Positions 1 to 6,350 of a stretch of DNA of 6,954 nucleotides are shown one piece after another. The notes beneath the pieces are model-generated. The model did no database searches. It was not told the origin of the DNA and was given only the letters and a program-made list of their open reading frames with translations. The stretch is from Hydrogenophaga sp. (GTDB taxonomy: Bacteria > Pseudomonadota > Gammaproteobacteria > Burkholderiales > Burkholderiaceae_C): positions 1 to 6,954 of the forward strand of contig JAABRN010000005.1 of NCBI GenBank assembly GCA_011390855.1, written 5' to 3'. The position numbers and the translations under genes were made by a program. Numbering within the stretch: position 1 is the stretch's first letter; every line of letters begins with the position of its first letter.

Positions 1-21
1 TCGTGTCATACTGAATTCATT

Positions 22-2421
22 GTGGTTTCGCCTGATCAGCACGTCTCCTCTCTTGCCAAACAGGCGCGTGAACTCTTTGTGGTTCACGTGGGACGCGCGC
101 TTCCCGAAATGGTCAGGGCCTGCGACACGCGGCTGACCTCCCTTCTCGATCAGCCTGGGCCGGCTCGGGAAATGCAGGAAAGGCGAGATGCATGGACCGC
201 CTTTCAGAAGCATCAAACCTCCTGGCTCAACGGCAGCCGCAAAGAGCTCCAGCGCACCCTGTTGCCCAAAATCAGCACTTCGGGCAACCCGTCTAGCACT
301 GGAAGACTGGAGTTGGTGGCGGAAGGCGCCATCGACGACCAGATCATGGCCTCCCGTCTGGCCATGCGGGTGCTTGATAAATCATCCTCGGAACTCAACG
401 AACTGCGTTTGCGCGTCCAGCATCTGGAGCGGCGACAGGAGTTGCCTCGTGGCGATGTGTTGCTGCCCGACGTGACGGCGCGAATACTGGTTGATCAGTG
501 GTTGGACGCCCAGATGACACGCGAGGCCTGGACGCTGGTGCAGGATGCGCTATTGCCCATCATGGCCACCAAGCTGCACGAGGGGTACAAGGCTGCCAAC
601 GAATTCCTGGTCTCCAGCGGCGTCATGAAGGAAATCGACCTTCAGTCCCTGGTGAAACGGGCGCCGGGTGCACGGACGGGGTCAACGCCCTCGCCAACGG
701 CTCCGGCGGCAGGCCGTCGCTCCAGTGATGCGCCGTCGAGCGACGGGCCGAACTCAAGCCAGTCCTCAGCGCCCTCATTTGGCTCGGCTGGCGGCTCGGC
801 GCCGGGGGCATTCGGAGCTTCGCGTGGCGGCTCGGCTTCGATGGGTGTGCATGATGAGACCCGCATGCTGACCAGCTCCACGCCTCTGGCCCGGGCACGG
901 ATGCGGGCCCAGGGTGTGGTGGGGCGGCTCAAGCGCCTGCTCATGGACAAGATTGGGGGCGATTTCGAAGCGACCCAGTTGCTTCCCCCTTCGCCTCAGC
1001 TGGAACGGGCCATGCAGCAGAGCATGGCGGTCGTCCGCAGAGACGCGGGAGGCCCTTCAACCGGCAGCTTGGAGGCCGCCTACGGTGGAACGGGTGCTGG
1101 TGGTGTTGCGATGCAGATGGATGGCAGTCACGTGGAGCGCGCCTCCAGTGCCTTGCGGCATCGCACGGCAGAACTCAAACAGGCGGCAACCACGTCAACC
1201 GAAAAAGCCACGATCGAGGTCGTGGCGCTGATGTTCCAGAGCATTCTGGCGGAGGAACGCATTCCTCCCAGCGTCAGGGTGTGGTTTGCCCGTTTGCAGA
1301 TCCCGGTGTTGCGGGTGGCGCTGGCAGAGCCCGAGTTCTTCAGTGCTTTGCAGCATCCGGCGCGCAAGCTGATTGATCGCATGGGTTCCTGCGTGATGGG
1401 CTTCGATACCAATGTGGGTTCTGCCGCGCTTGAGGCCGAGATCAAGCGCGTGGTGCAGGTGATCGAGCAGTACCCTGAGACCGGCCGGCGCGTGTTTCAG
1501 CTGGTGTTCGACGAATTTCAGAAGTTTTTGTCCACCTACCTCAGCGGGCAGGACAGCACCAGCCGCGTGGTCAGTGTGGCGCAACAGATCGAGCAGAAGG
1601 AAACCTTGTCGGTGCAGTACACCATCGAGCTGCGCAAGCTGCTCGACGATGTGCCGGTGCGCGAAGAGGTGCGCGAGTTCCTGTTCAAGGTCTGGGTCGA
1701 CGTGCTGGCCGTGGCCAGCGTGAAGTACGGGCTCAAGCACGAAGAAACCAGTTCGCTCAAGCAGGTGGCCACCGAATTGCTGTGGGCAGCCAGTGCCAAG
1801 CCGAATCGCAATGATCGGGCGCGCGTGATCCAGCAATTGCCAAGCCTGCTGCAGCGCTTGCGCCAGGGCATGGGGCTGCTGGGCTTCCCTGCCGGCCTGC
1901 AGGATCAGCACATCAAGTCGGTGAGCGACACCTTGGCAGACGCCTTCATGTCACGCACCGAAGCCATTCCGGAGGCGAGCATGGAGAAGCTGGCCAAGCG
2001 GCTTGCCAATCTGGAGGACTTCCTGCCCGAGAGTGGCGTTGGCGATCTGGACCTCGACAACGAGAGCATCGAGATGATCACCGGCGTGGATGCCAGCAAC
2101 ATCGAGGTCATCAACCAGGGCGGCAGCCAGCCGAGCGAAGCCATGCGGGCATGGGCGGTGGAGCTGCAGATCGGCTCATGGTTTGGCCTGGACCACAACG
2201 GCAAGCTCAACAGCGTGCAACTGGCCTGGCGCAGCCAGCGGGGGCAGTTGTACCTTTTTGTGACCAACGGCGGCCGGTGCTTCCTGATCCAGTCTGCGCG
2301 GGTGGCGGCGTACCTGCAAGCCGGGCTTCTGGTGCCCAGTGAAGACGAGGCGCTCACCGTGCGCGCCACGCGGGATGCCTTGGCCAAGCTGGATGCCAAT
2401 CCTGAGCGACTGCTGAACTAG
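22..2421 (+). CDS. DUF1631 family protein, possible PilZ-like C-terminal domain
   Basis: A 799-residue protein of unknown function. The core at about residues 400-450 matches the DUF1631 pattern I recall: RLQIP at 424-428, followed by an FF pair and HPAR at 445-448. Residues 1-212 form a mostly helical N-terminal part. Residues 213-275 are a Ser/Gly/Ala/Pro-rich, probably disordered linker. Residues 276-700 are again mainly helical. Residues 714-775 (ELQIGSWFGL, then a W and YLFV) resemble the small beta-rich PilZ-like end of this family, but I see no RxxxR c-di-GMP-binding motif. There is no signal peptide or membrane segment, so it is probably cytoplasmic. The start is uncertain: GTG at 22 has no clear Shine-Dalgarno, and the frame is open to the left edge, so the true start may lie outside. 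Stop is TAG at 2419-2421. It converges with dprA and shows no functional link to it. Family call fairly sure; function unknown. Confidence 0.85.
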   Translation: MVSPDQHVSSLAKQARELFVVHVGRALPEMVRACDTRLTSLLDQPGPAREMQERRDAWTAFQKHQTSWLNGSRKELQRTLLPKISTSGNPSSTGRLELVAEGAIDDQIMASRLAMRVLDKSSSELNELRLRVQHLERRQELPRGDVLLPDVTARILVDQWLDAQMTREAWTLVQDALLPIMATKLHEGYKAANEFLVSSGVMKEIDLQSLVKRAPGARTGSTPSPTAPAAGRRSSDAPSSDGPNSSQSSAPSFGSAGGSAPGAFGASRGGSASMGVHDETRMLTSSTPLARARMRAQGVVGRLKRLLMDKIGGDFEATQLLPPSPQLERAMQQSMAVVRRDAGGPSTGSLEAAYGGTGAGGVAMQMDGSHVERASSALRHRTAELKQAATTSTEKATIEVVALMFQSILAEERIPPSVRVWFARLQIPVLRVALAEPEFFSALQHPARKLIDRMGSCVMGFDTNVGSAALEAEIKRVVQVIEQYPETGRRVFQLVFDEFQKFLSTYLSGQDSTSRVVSVAQQIEQKETLSVQYTIELRKLLDDVPVREEVREFLFKVWVDVLAVASVKYGLKHEETSSLKQVATELLWAASAKPNRNDRARVIQQLPSLLQRLRQGMGLLGFPAGLQDQHIKSVSDTLADAFMSRTEAIPEASMEKLAKRLANLEDFLPESGVGDLDLDNESIEMITGVDASNIEVINQGGSQPSEAMRAWAVELQIGSWFGLDHNGKLNSVQLAWRSQRGQLYLFVTNGGRCFLIQSARVAAYLQAGLLVPSEDEALTVRATRDALAKLDANPERLLN

Positions 2422-2558
2422 AGAACACCCCCCTGCGCCGCTGACGCGGCTTCCCCCCTACCGGACCCTTGCTGCGCCTGCTTTGGAGGCACTTCGCTAG
2501 AGACGGATTTGGGCACACTCGCTGTGCGCCTCGGTGCTCTCCGTTGCCTCTGTGCACC
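2422..2558. repeat. Convergent spacer with hairpins and paired C-tracts; candidate dispersed repeat/terminator
   Basis: This 137-bp spacer separates the convergent 3' ends of the DUF1631 gene and dprA. Two C6 tracts (2428-2433 and 2453-2458) flank a 5-bp stem, GCCGC at 2437-2441 pairing with GCGGC at 2446-2450 around a TGAC loop. A second stem pairs GCACA (2513-2517) with TGTGC (2523-2527). It can sit inside a longer-range pairing of GAGGC (2486-2490) with GCCTC (2528-2532). Neither strand has a T-run after a stem, so a classical Rho-independent terminator is not supported. The C-tract/hairpin/C-tract arrangement resembles intergenic elements I recall from Comamonadaceae genomes. That it is multicopy is inference, since only one full copy is visible here. 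Confidence 0.4.
2437..2450. other. Small stem-loop between C6 tracts
   Basis: Perfect 5-bp inverted repeat, GCCGC then TGAC then GCGGC, starting 16 nt after the DUF1631 stop codon. It is GC-rich but short and not followed by a T-run on either strand. It could protect a 3' end or be the core of the surrounding repeat-like element. Confidence 0.4.
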
Positions 2559-3653
2559 TTAGGCGCTGCCGATGCGTTGCAGCAGTCCGCCGGGCAGTCG
2601 TCCGGCGTGGCCTTCGAGTTCGAGTTCCAGCAGTCGGGCTTGCAGTGTGGCGGTGTCGAGGCCGGTGCGGGCTTGGAGGGCTTCGAGGCTCACGGGGTCG
2701 TGGCCCAGGGCTTCCAGCAGGGCGTCTTCTATTCCGGTCTTGGGCGTGTCGAAGAGCGATGCTGGGCCGGATGGCAGTCGCAGGTCTTCGAGGATGTCGT
2801 TGGCGGACTCCACCAGTTTGGCGCCTTGGCGGATCAGTGCGTGGCAGCCTTTGGACTGTGGTGCGTGGATGGAGCCTGGGATGGCGAACACCTCTCTGCC
2901 TTGTTCGGCGGCGAGCCGGGCGGTGATCAGGGAGCCTGATTGCACAGCGGCCTCAACCACCAAGGTTCCTTGGGACAGGCCGGAGATCAGGCGGTTGCGC
3001 TGGGGAAAGTGGGCGGCAAGTGGCGGTGTTCCCAGGGGGTATTCGCTCACGAGGGCGCCGTGCGCCGCGATGCGGTGGGCGAGGTTCAGATGGCGTTTGG
3101 GGTACACCCGGTCGAGACCCGTGCCGACCACTGCCACTGTGGGGCTTCCGCCTTCGAGTGCGCCTTCGTGGGCAGCACCGTCCACGCCGAGCGCCAGGCC
3201 TGACACGATACACACCCCGGCCTGCGAGAGCGCCTGGGCAAACTGGCGCGCGTTGGCCTGGCCTTGAGGTGTCGGGTTGCGGCTGCCCACAATCGCCAGT
3301 CGTTGCGGGTGGTGCAGGGCATTCACATCGCCCAGCACGTACAGCATGAGGGGCGGGTCGGCCATCTCCAGCAACTCGGCCGGAAACCGTTTGTCTGCCA
3401 AGGTCAGTACATGACGATCGGTTCCTGCGGCCAACCAGTCTTCCAGCTTCTGCTGGGCTGCGGACAGTTCTTCGGGTTCGTTCAGCAGCGCGTGCGCGCG
3501 CTGGAGACCCACCACCACCTGCAGAGCGCTGACGGATTGACCGAAGATGGCTTCGGGCAATCCAAATGCAGCGAGCAGCTTGCGGGCCGAGTCGGTGCCC
3601 ACGCCGGGCGTGAGCAGCAGCCGCAGCCAGGCTGCCAGCTCCTCCCTGTTCAT
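2559..3653 (-). CDS. dprA: DNA-processing protein DprA (Smf)
   Basis: DprA binds incoming single-stranded DNA in the cytoplasm and loads RecA during natural transformation; it is also widespread in bacteria not known to be competent. The 364-residue length is normal. Residues 1-60 form the N-terminal helical/HhH-like part (TPGVG at 15-19). Residues about 118-275 form the Rossmann-like DNA-binding fold: GSRNPT at 123-128, SGLALGVD at 151-158, GTGLDRVYP at 177-185, FPQRNRLISGLS at 216-227, VVEAAVQSGSLITA at 232-245 and VFAIPG at 255-260. A C-terminal winged-helix-like segment (DprA_WH type) spans about 305-360. All recognisable core motifs are intact. The ATG at 3653 lies 7 nt after the tsaP-like stop codon, with only a weak ribosome binding site, so co-transcription and perhaps coupled translation are likely. 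Stop is TAA. Confidence 0.96.
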   Translation of the reverse strand: MNREELAAWLRLLLTPGVGTDSARKLLAAFGLPEAIFGQSVSALQVVVGLQRAHALLNEPEELSAAQQKLEDWLAAGTDRHVLTLADKRFPAELLEMADPPLMLYVLGDVNALHHPQRLAIVGSRNPTPQGQANARQFAQALSQAGVCIVSGLALGVDGAAHEGALEGGSPTVAVVGTGLDRVYPKRHLNLAHRIAAHGALVSEYPLGTPPLAAHFPQRNRLISGLSQGTLVVEAAVQSGSLITARLAAEQGREVFAIPGSIHAPQSKGCHALIRQGAKLVESANDILEDLRLPSGPASLFDTPKTGIEDALLEALGHDPVSLEALQARTGLDTATLQARLLELELEGHAGRLPGGLLQRIGSA

Positions 3654-3660
3654 CCAGAGA

Positions 3661-5004
3661 TCAGGGGTTCACAAACGCGTCGCCGACCTTGACCCCGTCG
3701 GTGATCTGCAGCACCAGGGCGTAAGACACTTTGTCGAAGGTTCGGAAAACCATCATGAGACCGTTGCGCTCGCCGGGCAGGCGAATCTGGGTCCGGGCGG
3801 TGTCGGTCTTGTCGATGACGGTCTGCGAGTCCTTCTGCAAGGCCAGCACGTGACCGCGCTCCACCCCATGCTCGATGCCGCGGTTGATGGCAACCACCTG
3901 GTTCTGTCCAGCGAAGGTCACTGCATTGCCGTAAACCGACACGATCTGCCCATTGAGGGTGAACGGTGGTGCGCTGGGCACATAGTTGGGCAGTTCACGC
4001 GGAGGCTCAGGCAAAAGGCGGTCGCCAATGCGCACCTCTTCCTTGGCCTGCACGATGTCGATGGTGGCTGGAATGATCTCGGCACCAGCCTCGGAGGCCG
4101 GCTTGCCGGGCATCTGCGTGCGCTCGACGTTGTGCGTGGTGTTCTCGAACTGGGGCGTGTAGACGTCCTGGGTGAGCGCCGCAGGCTGGCTGGGAACTGC
4201 CGGAGGGACCCTGCGCGTTTCTTCGCGGACCAGGTAGGCCTTGCCCACGTATTGCGCCTCATAGGCCAGCACCTCGCCGGTGGTCGGGTCCTTGAGCGGG
4301 GTGGCGTTGCGGAACACGCGGAAATTGCGGGGTTTGCCTTCACCAATGGTCAGGGGTTCGGCGTCGCCGCCTTCGCTGCTGCCATACAGGGCACGGGCAT
4401 AGGCGCGATCGCCCATGCTCATCAGCACCCGGCTGTCGGAGGCGGAGACGATGCGAGGAGCCTTTGAAAAGGTGCCTTCGTCCACGATGATCGGCTCGGC
4501 CAGAAACGACTCGATGGCCTGGAGTGAAATGGGTGGAATGGCCGAGTCGGACAGACTTTCCGAGCGCACGCGGGGCGAAACCCGCACGGTGGGCGTGCCG
4601 CCGTCGCCTGGCCGGCGGGTGCTCAGGCGAGCTGTGCCATCGCTGGTGTCAAGGAACAGCACCTGCCCAGGGAAGATCATGTGGGGGTTGCGGATGTCCT
4701 CCAGGTTCATGCCCCAGAGCTCTGGCCAGCGCCAGGGGCTTCTGAGGAACATGCCGGAAATGGCCCAAAGCGTGTCGCCACGCTTGACCGTGTAGCTGTT
4801 TGGCGCGTTGGGGGCCAGCTCTGACAAGGGCACGCCCGCCTGGGCCACCTGGGTGGCTGTGGCACGTTGCCCGGAGGTGATGGGGAAATTCTGGGCGCCT
4901 GCGCTGGTGGCCAGGGTCGCAGCAAGCAGCGCGGTGGCACACGCGAGGGGGCGCAGACCATGGAACAGTGAGAAGGAGGCGTTCGGACGGATCTTCAATG
5001 GCAT
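3661..5004 (-). CDS. tsaP: LysM peptidoglycan-binding protein, TsaP-like (type IV pilus secretin-associated)
   Basis: A 447-residue exported protein. Residues 1-37 look like a Sec signal peptide: basic start, hydrophobic stretch 20-35, probable cleavage after AGA at 35-37. A LysM domain at 69-118 (YTVKRGDTLWAIS, then NPHMIFPGQVLFL) should bind peptidoglycan. Residues 120-349 are a low-similarity middle region. Residues 350-447, from LNGQIVSVYGNAV to GDAFVNP, resemble the FlgT-C-like domain. LysM plus this C-terminal domain, next to dprA and opposite def, is the TsaP arrangement; TsaP anchors the pilus secretin to the cell wall in Myxococcus and Neisseria. ATG 5004 is chosen because AGGGG lies 6 nt upstream and the signal peptide follows at once. 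ATG 5022 is an alternative; starts further up to 5319 read through the control region without signal-peptide character. The symbol rests on architecture and context, and pilus genes are not in view. Confidence 0.85.
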   Translation of the reverse strand: MPLKIRPNASFSLFHGLRPLACATALLAATLATSAGAQNFPITSGQRATATQVAQAGVPLSELAPNAPNSYTVKRGDTLWAISGMFLRSPWRWPELWGMNLEDIRNPHMIFPGQVLFLDTSDGTARLSTRRPGDGGTPTVRVSPRVRSESLSDSAIPPISLQAIESFLAEPIIVDEGTFSKAPRIVSASDSRVLMSMGDRAYARALYGSSEGGDAEPLTIGEGKPRNFRVFRNATPLKDPTTGEVLAYEAQYVGKAYLVREETRRVPPAVPSQPAALTQDVYTPQFENTTHNVERTQMPGKPASEAGAEIIPATIDIVQAKEEVRIGDRLLPEPPRELPNYVPSAPPFTLNGQIVSVYGNAVTFAGQNQVVAINRGIEHGVERGHVLALQKDSQTVIDKTDTARTQIRLPGERNGLMMVFRTFDKVSYALVLQITDGVKVGDAFVNP

Positions 5005-5102
5005 GTAGGGCCCCTGGGGCATGCACGCTCCCGGCAGGGCCCGCTCCAGGAGAGCAGGCAGCCTGTTCGAAACAGCGCTTTGGTCTTGATAATTCGCATT
5101 TG

Positions 5103-5131
5103 ATTTTGCGCGCAAGGCTTTGATTAGGCAA
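5103..5131 (-). promoter_or_regulatory. Candidate sigma-70 promoter for tsaP-dprA
   Basis: Reading the minus strand, TTGCCT (5131-5126) is followed after exactly 17 nt by CAAAAT (5108-5103). Each hexamer matches 4 of 6 consensus positions. A start near 5096 would give a leader of about 90 nt before the tsaP-like ATG at 5004. This is a sequence match in the AT-richest part of the divergent region, without experimental support. Confidence 0.35.
5106..5115. promoter_or_regulatory. 10-bp palindrome flanked by TTTGATT repeats
   Basis: TTGCGCGCAA is a perfect palindrome overlapping the candidate -10 of the tsaP promoter. Two direct copies of TTTGATT flank it, at 5099-5105 and 5119-5125, 20 bp apart (about two helical turns). 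This could be an operator, but no known regulator is recognised. Confidence 0.25.
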
Positions 5132-5160
5132 TGTTTATGCAAGTCACACGCTGCGCCATC

Positions 5161-5174
5161 CGCTAAAAGTAGCG
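5161..5174. promoter_or_regulatory. Short inverted repeat in the divergent region
   Basis: CGCTA (5161-5165) and TAGCG (5170-5174) form perfect 5-bp arms around AAAG, about 120 bp upstream of the def start. It could be a small hairpin in a def leader or a protein site. Arms this short arise often by chance. Confidence 0.2.
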
Positions 5175-5219
5175 AAAATACCGACAAACGTGCAAGCGCG
5201 TCCCTGTGCCACCACGCAT

Positions 5220-5233
5220 GGGTCACCTGACCC
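5220..5233. promoter_or_regulatory. Inverted repeat upstream of def, operator-like
   Basis: GGGTCA (5220-5225), a CC spacer and TGACCC (5228-5233) make a perfect 14-bp inverted repeat. It ends 60 bp before the def ATG. A 2-nt spacer suits a dimeric DNA-binding protein better than an RNA hairpin. No regulator is assigned. Confidence 0.3.
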
Positions 5234-5293
5234 TTGCCCGAAATGGCACCCGCCAAGCCCACTGTTGTTTCTTGCCAGTCGCTTTTTCCGACC

Positions 5294-5815
5294 ATGACAT
5301 CTGCTGAACCGTTGCCCATACTTTGTTACCCCGACCCGCGCCTGCACACGGTGGCACGCCCGGTGGCGCAGGTCGACCAACACATCCAGGCGCTGATTCC
5401 CCGCATGTTGGCCACGATGTACGACGCCAACGGCATCGGCCTGGCTGCGACGCAGGTGGATGTGCACGAGCGCCTGATCGTGATAGACGTGAGCGAAGAG
5501 CGCAACCAGCCCATGGTCTTGATCAATCCGGAAATCGAATGGGCCAGCCCTGAGAAACGCAAGGGAGAAGAGGGCTGCCTGTCGGTACCCGGGATTTACG
5601 ACGGGGTGGAGCGGTCGCTGGCTGTTCGGGTCAGAGCGTTGGACGGTGAGGGACAGTCCCGCGTGATTGAGGCCGAAGGCATGCTGGCGGTATGCATTCA
5701 GCATGAAATGGACCACCTGATCGGCAAGGTTTTCGTGGAATACCTGTCGCCGCTCAAGCGCAACCGCATCAAAAGCAGACTGGTCAAGGCTCAGCGCGAG
5801 GCGGAACGGGCATGA
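5294..5815 (+). CDS. def: Peptide deformylase
   Basis: Removes the N-formyl group from the initiator methionine of nascent proteins at the ribosome exit; a metal hydrolase (Fe2+ or Zn2+ type) and usually essential. The 173 residues carry all three family motifs: GIGLAATQ at 47-54, EGCLS at 93-97 and QHEMDH at 136-141. Metal ligands are Cys95, His137 and His141, and the catalytic acid/base is Glu138. The ATG at 5294 is chosen because the family start ([15 protein letters not shown] at 7-21) follows directly. In-frame starts at 5236 (TTG, 5234-5236) and 5243 would add up to 20 residues without family character. No Shine-Dalgarno is visible before 5294. The stop TGA overlaps the next gene's start (ATGA), so def is the first gene of a def-lipoprotein-fmt unit. 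Confidence 0.97.
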   Translation: MTSAEPLPILCYPDPRLHTVARPVAQVDQHIQALIPRMLATMYDANGIGLAATQVDVHERLIVIDVSEERNQPMVLINPEIEWASPEKRKGEEGCLSVPGIYDGVERSLAVRVRALDGEGQSRVIEAEGMLAVCIQHEMDHLIGKVFVEYLSPLKRNRIKSRLVKAQREAERA

Positions 5816-6309
5816 TGCAGCTCGCCAAGGCGCTGGCGACCACCACGCTTGCCCTGGTGCTGATGGCATGTGGCAGCATGCCTGAAACCGTGGCGCTCGG
5901 AACCACGCGCGCCGACATCGAGCAGCGTCTGGGTGCCCCCACGGCGGTTCTCGCCCTGCCCGATGGCACACGGCTGCAGTATTCACGCCAGCCATCCGGG
6001 CAGCAGGTCTTCAATCTGGATCTGGACACCCAGGGGCGTCTTTTGCGTGTCGACCAGGTGCTGGATACCGCATGGCTGCAGCGCATTGAAGTGGATCGCT
6101 GGACTCAGGAAGACGTGCTGCGTCAGTTCGGTAAGCCGGCGGTGGTGGAGCGCGTCGCGCGCTTTGAAGGCGGTGTCTGGACCTACAGGTACCTGGAGCC
6201 CTTTTCGCTGGCCCGTCTGGCGCACATTCATATCGATCCCCAGGGCGTGGTACGCAAGGTGGTCTACACCGACGAGCCTTTACTGGACGACGTAGGCAAC
6301 CGATTCTGA
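5812..6309 (+). CDS. Outer-membrane lipoprotein with two BamE/SmpA-like repeats
   Basis: A 165-residue predicted lipoprotein. Residues 1-19 form a lipoprotein signal with lipobox LMAC, and Cys20 is the lipidation site. Gly at +2 and Ser at +3, with no Asp, predict outer-membrane sorting. The mature part holds two similar units. Unit 1 (about 32-80) begins T-x2-D-x5-G-x-P (T32, D35, G41, P43) and ends with DTQGRLLRV. Unit 2 (about 98-150) has the same opening spacing (T98, D101, G107, P109) and ends with DPQGVVRKV. This pattern resembles the SmpA/OmlA (BamE) fold, so an envelope or outer-membrane assembly role is plausible but inferred. ATG 5812 overlaps the def stop; ATG 5815 immediately after is an equally good start. 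A purine-rich GAGGCGGAACGGG precedes it. It is not the standard single-domain BamE, and no gene symbol is given. Confidence 0.85.
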   Translation: MMQLAKALATTTLALVLMACGSMPETVALGTTRADIEQRLGAPTAVLALPDGTRLQYSRQPSGQQVFNLDLDTQGRLLRVDQVLDTAWLQRIEVDRWTQEDVLRQFGKPAVVERVARFEGGVWTYRYLEPFSLARLAHIHIDPQGVVRKVVYTDEPLLDDVGNRF

Positions 6310-6315
6310 TGACTG

Positions 6316-6340
6316 GCGGGCGCACCTGGTGCTGGCCCGC
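6316..6340 (+). other. Strong intercistronic hairpin just upstream of fmt
   Basis: GCGGGC (6316-6321) pairs with GCCCGC (6335-6340). Inside it GCAC (6322-6325) pairs with GTGC (6329-6332), giving 10 pairs, a CTG loop and a 2-nt bulge (TG, 6333-6334). It lies 6 nt after the lipoprotein stop and ends 10 nt before the fmt ATG. No T-run follows, so it is not a standard terminator. It may mark RNA processing or tune fmt expression. Confidence 0.5.
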
Positions 6341-6350
6341 ACTGCAACCC

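Noticed and set aside
700..850. Possible frameshift or foreign insert in the DUF1631 gene (Ser/Gly/Pro-rich stretch)
   Set aside because: The frame stays open and family sequence resumes on the far side. A low-complexity linker explains it.
1195..1911. 238-codon open frame on the minus strand inside the DUF1631 gene
   Set aside because: It is antisense to a well-supported coding region, is His/Leu/Gln-rich as expected for a complementary frame of GC-rich codons, and shows no recognisable domain.
2437..2527. Rho-independent terminator between the convergent genes
   Set aside because: The stems are only 5 bp and no T-run follows on either strand, so a repeat or weak structure is the safer description.
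2469..3267. Several plus-strand frames of 130-231 codons across dprA
   Set aside because: They are complementary frames of dprA, rich in Arg/Ser/Cys/Trp and without domains; dprA motifs on the minus strand are complete.
3547..4467. 306-codon plus-strand frame over the dprA start and tsaP-like gene
   Set aside because: It overlaps two supported genes on the opposite strand, is Gly/His/Val-rich without motifs, and is explained by codon bias.
5005..5319. 105-residue N-terminal extension of the tsaP-like protein
   Set aside because: The extension runs through the divergent control region and the def start, while a signal peptide and good ribosome binding site begin at ATG 5004.
5144..5995. 283-codon minus-strand frame over def and the lipoprotein
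   Set aside because: It is antisense to def, whose three catalytic motifs are intact. The composition is typical of a shadow frame.
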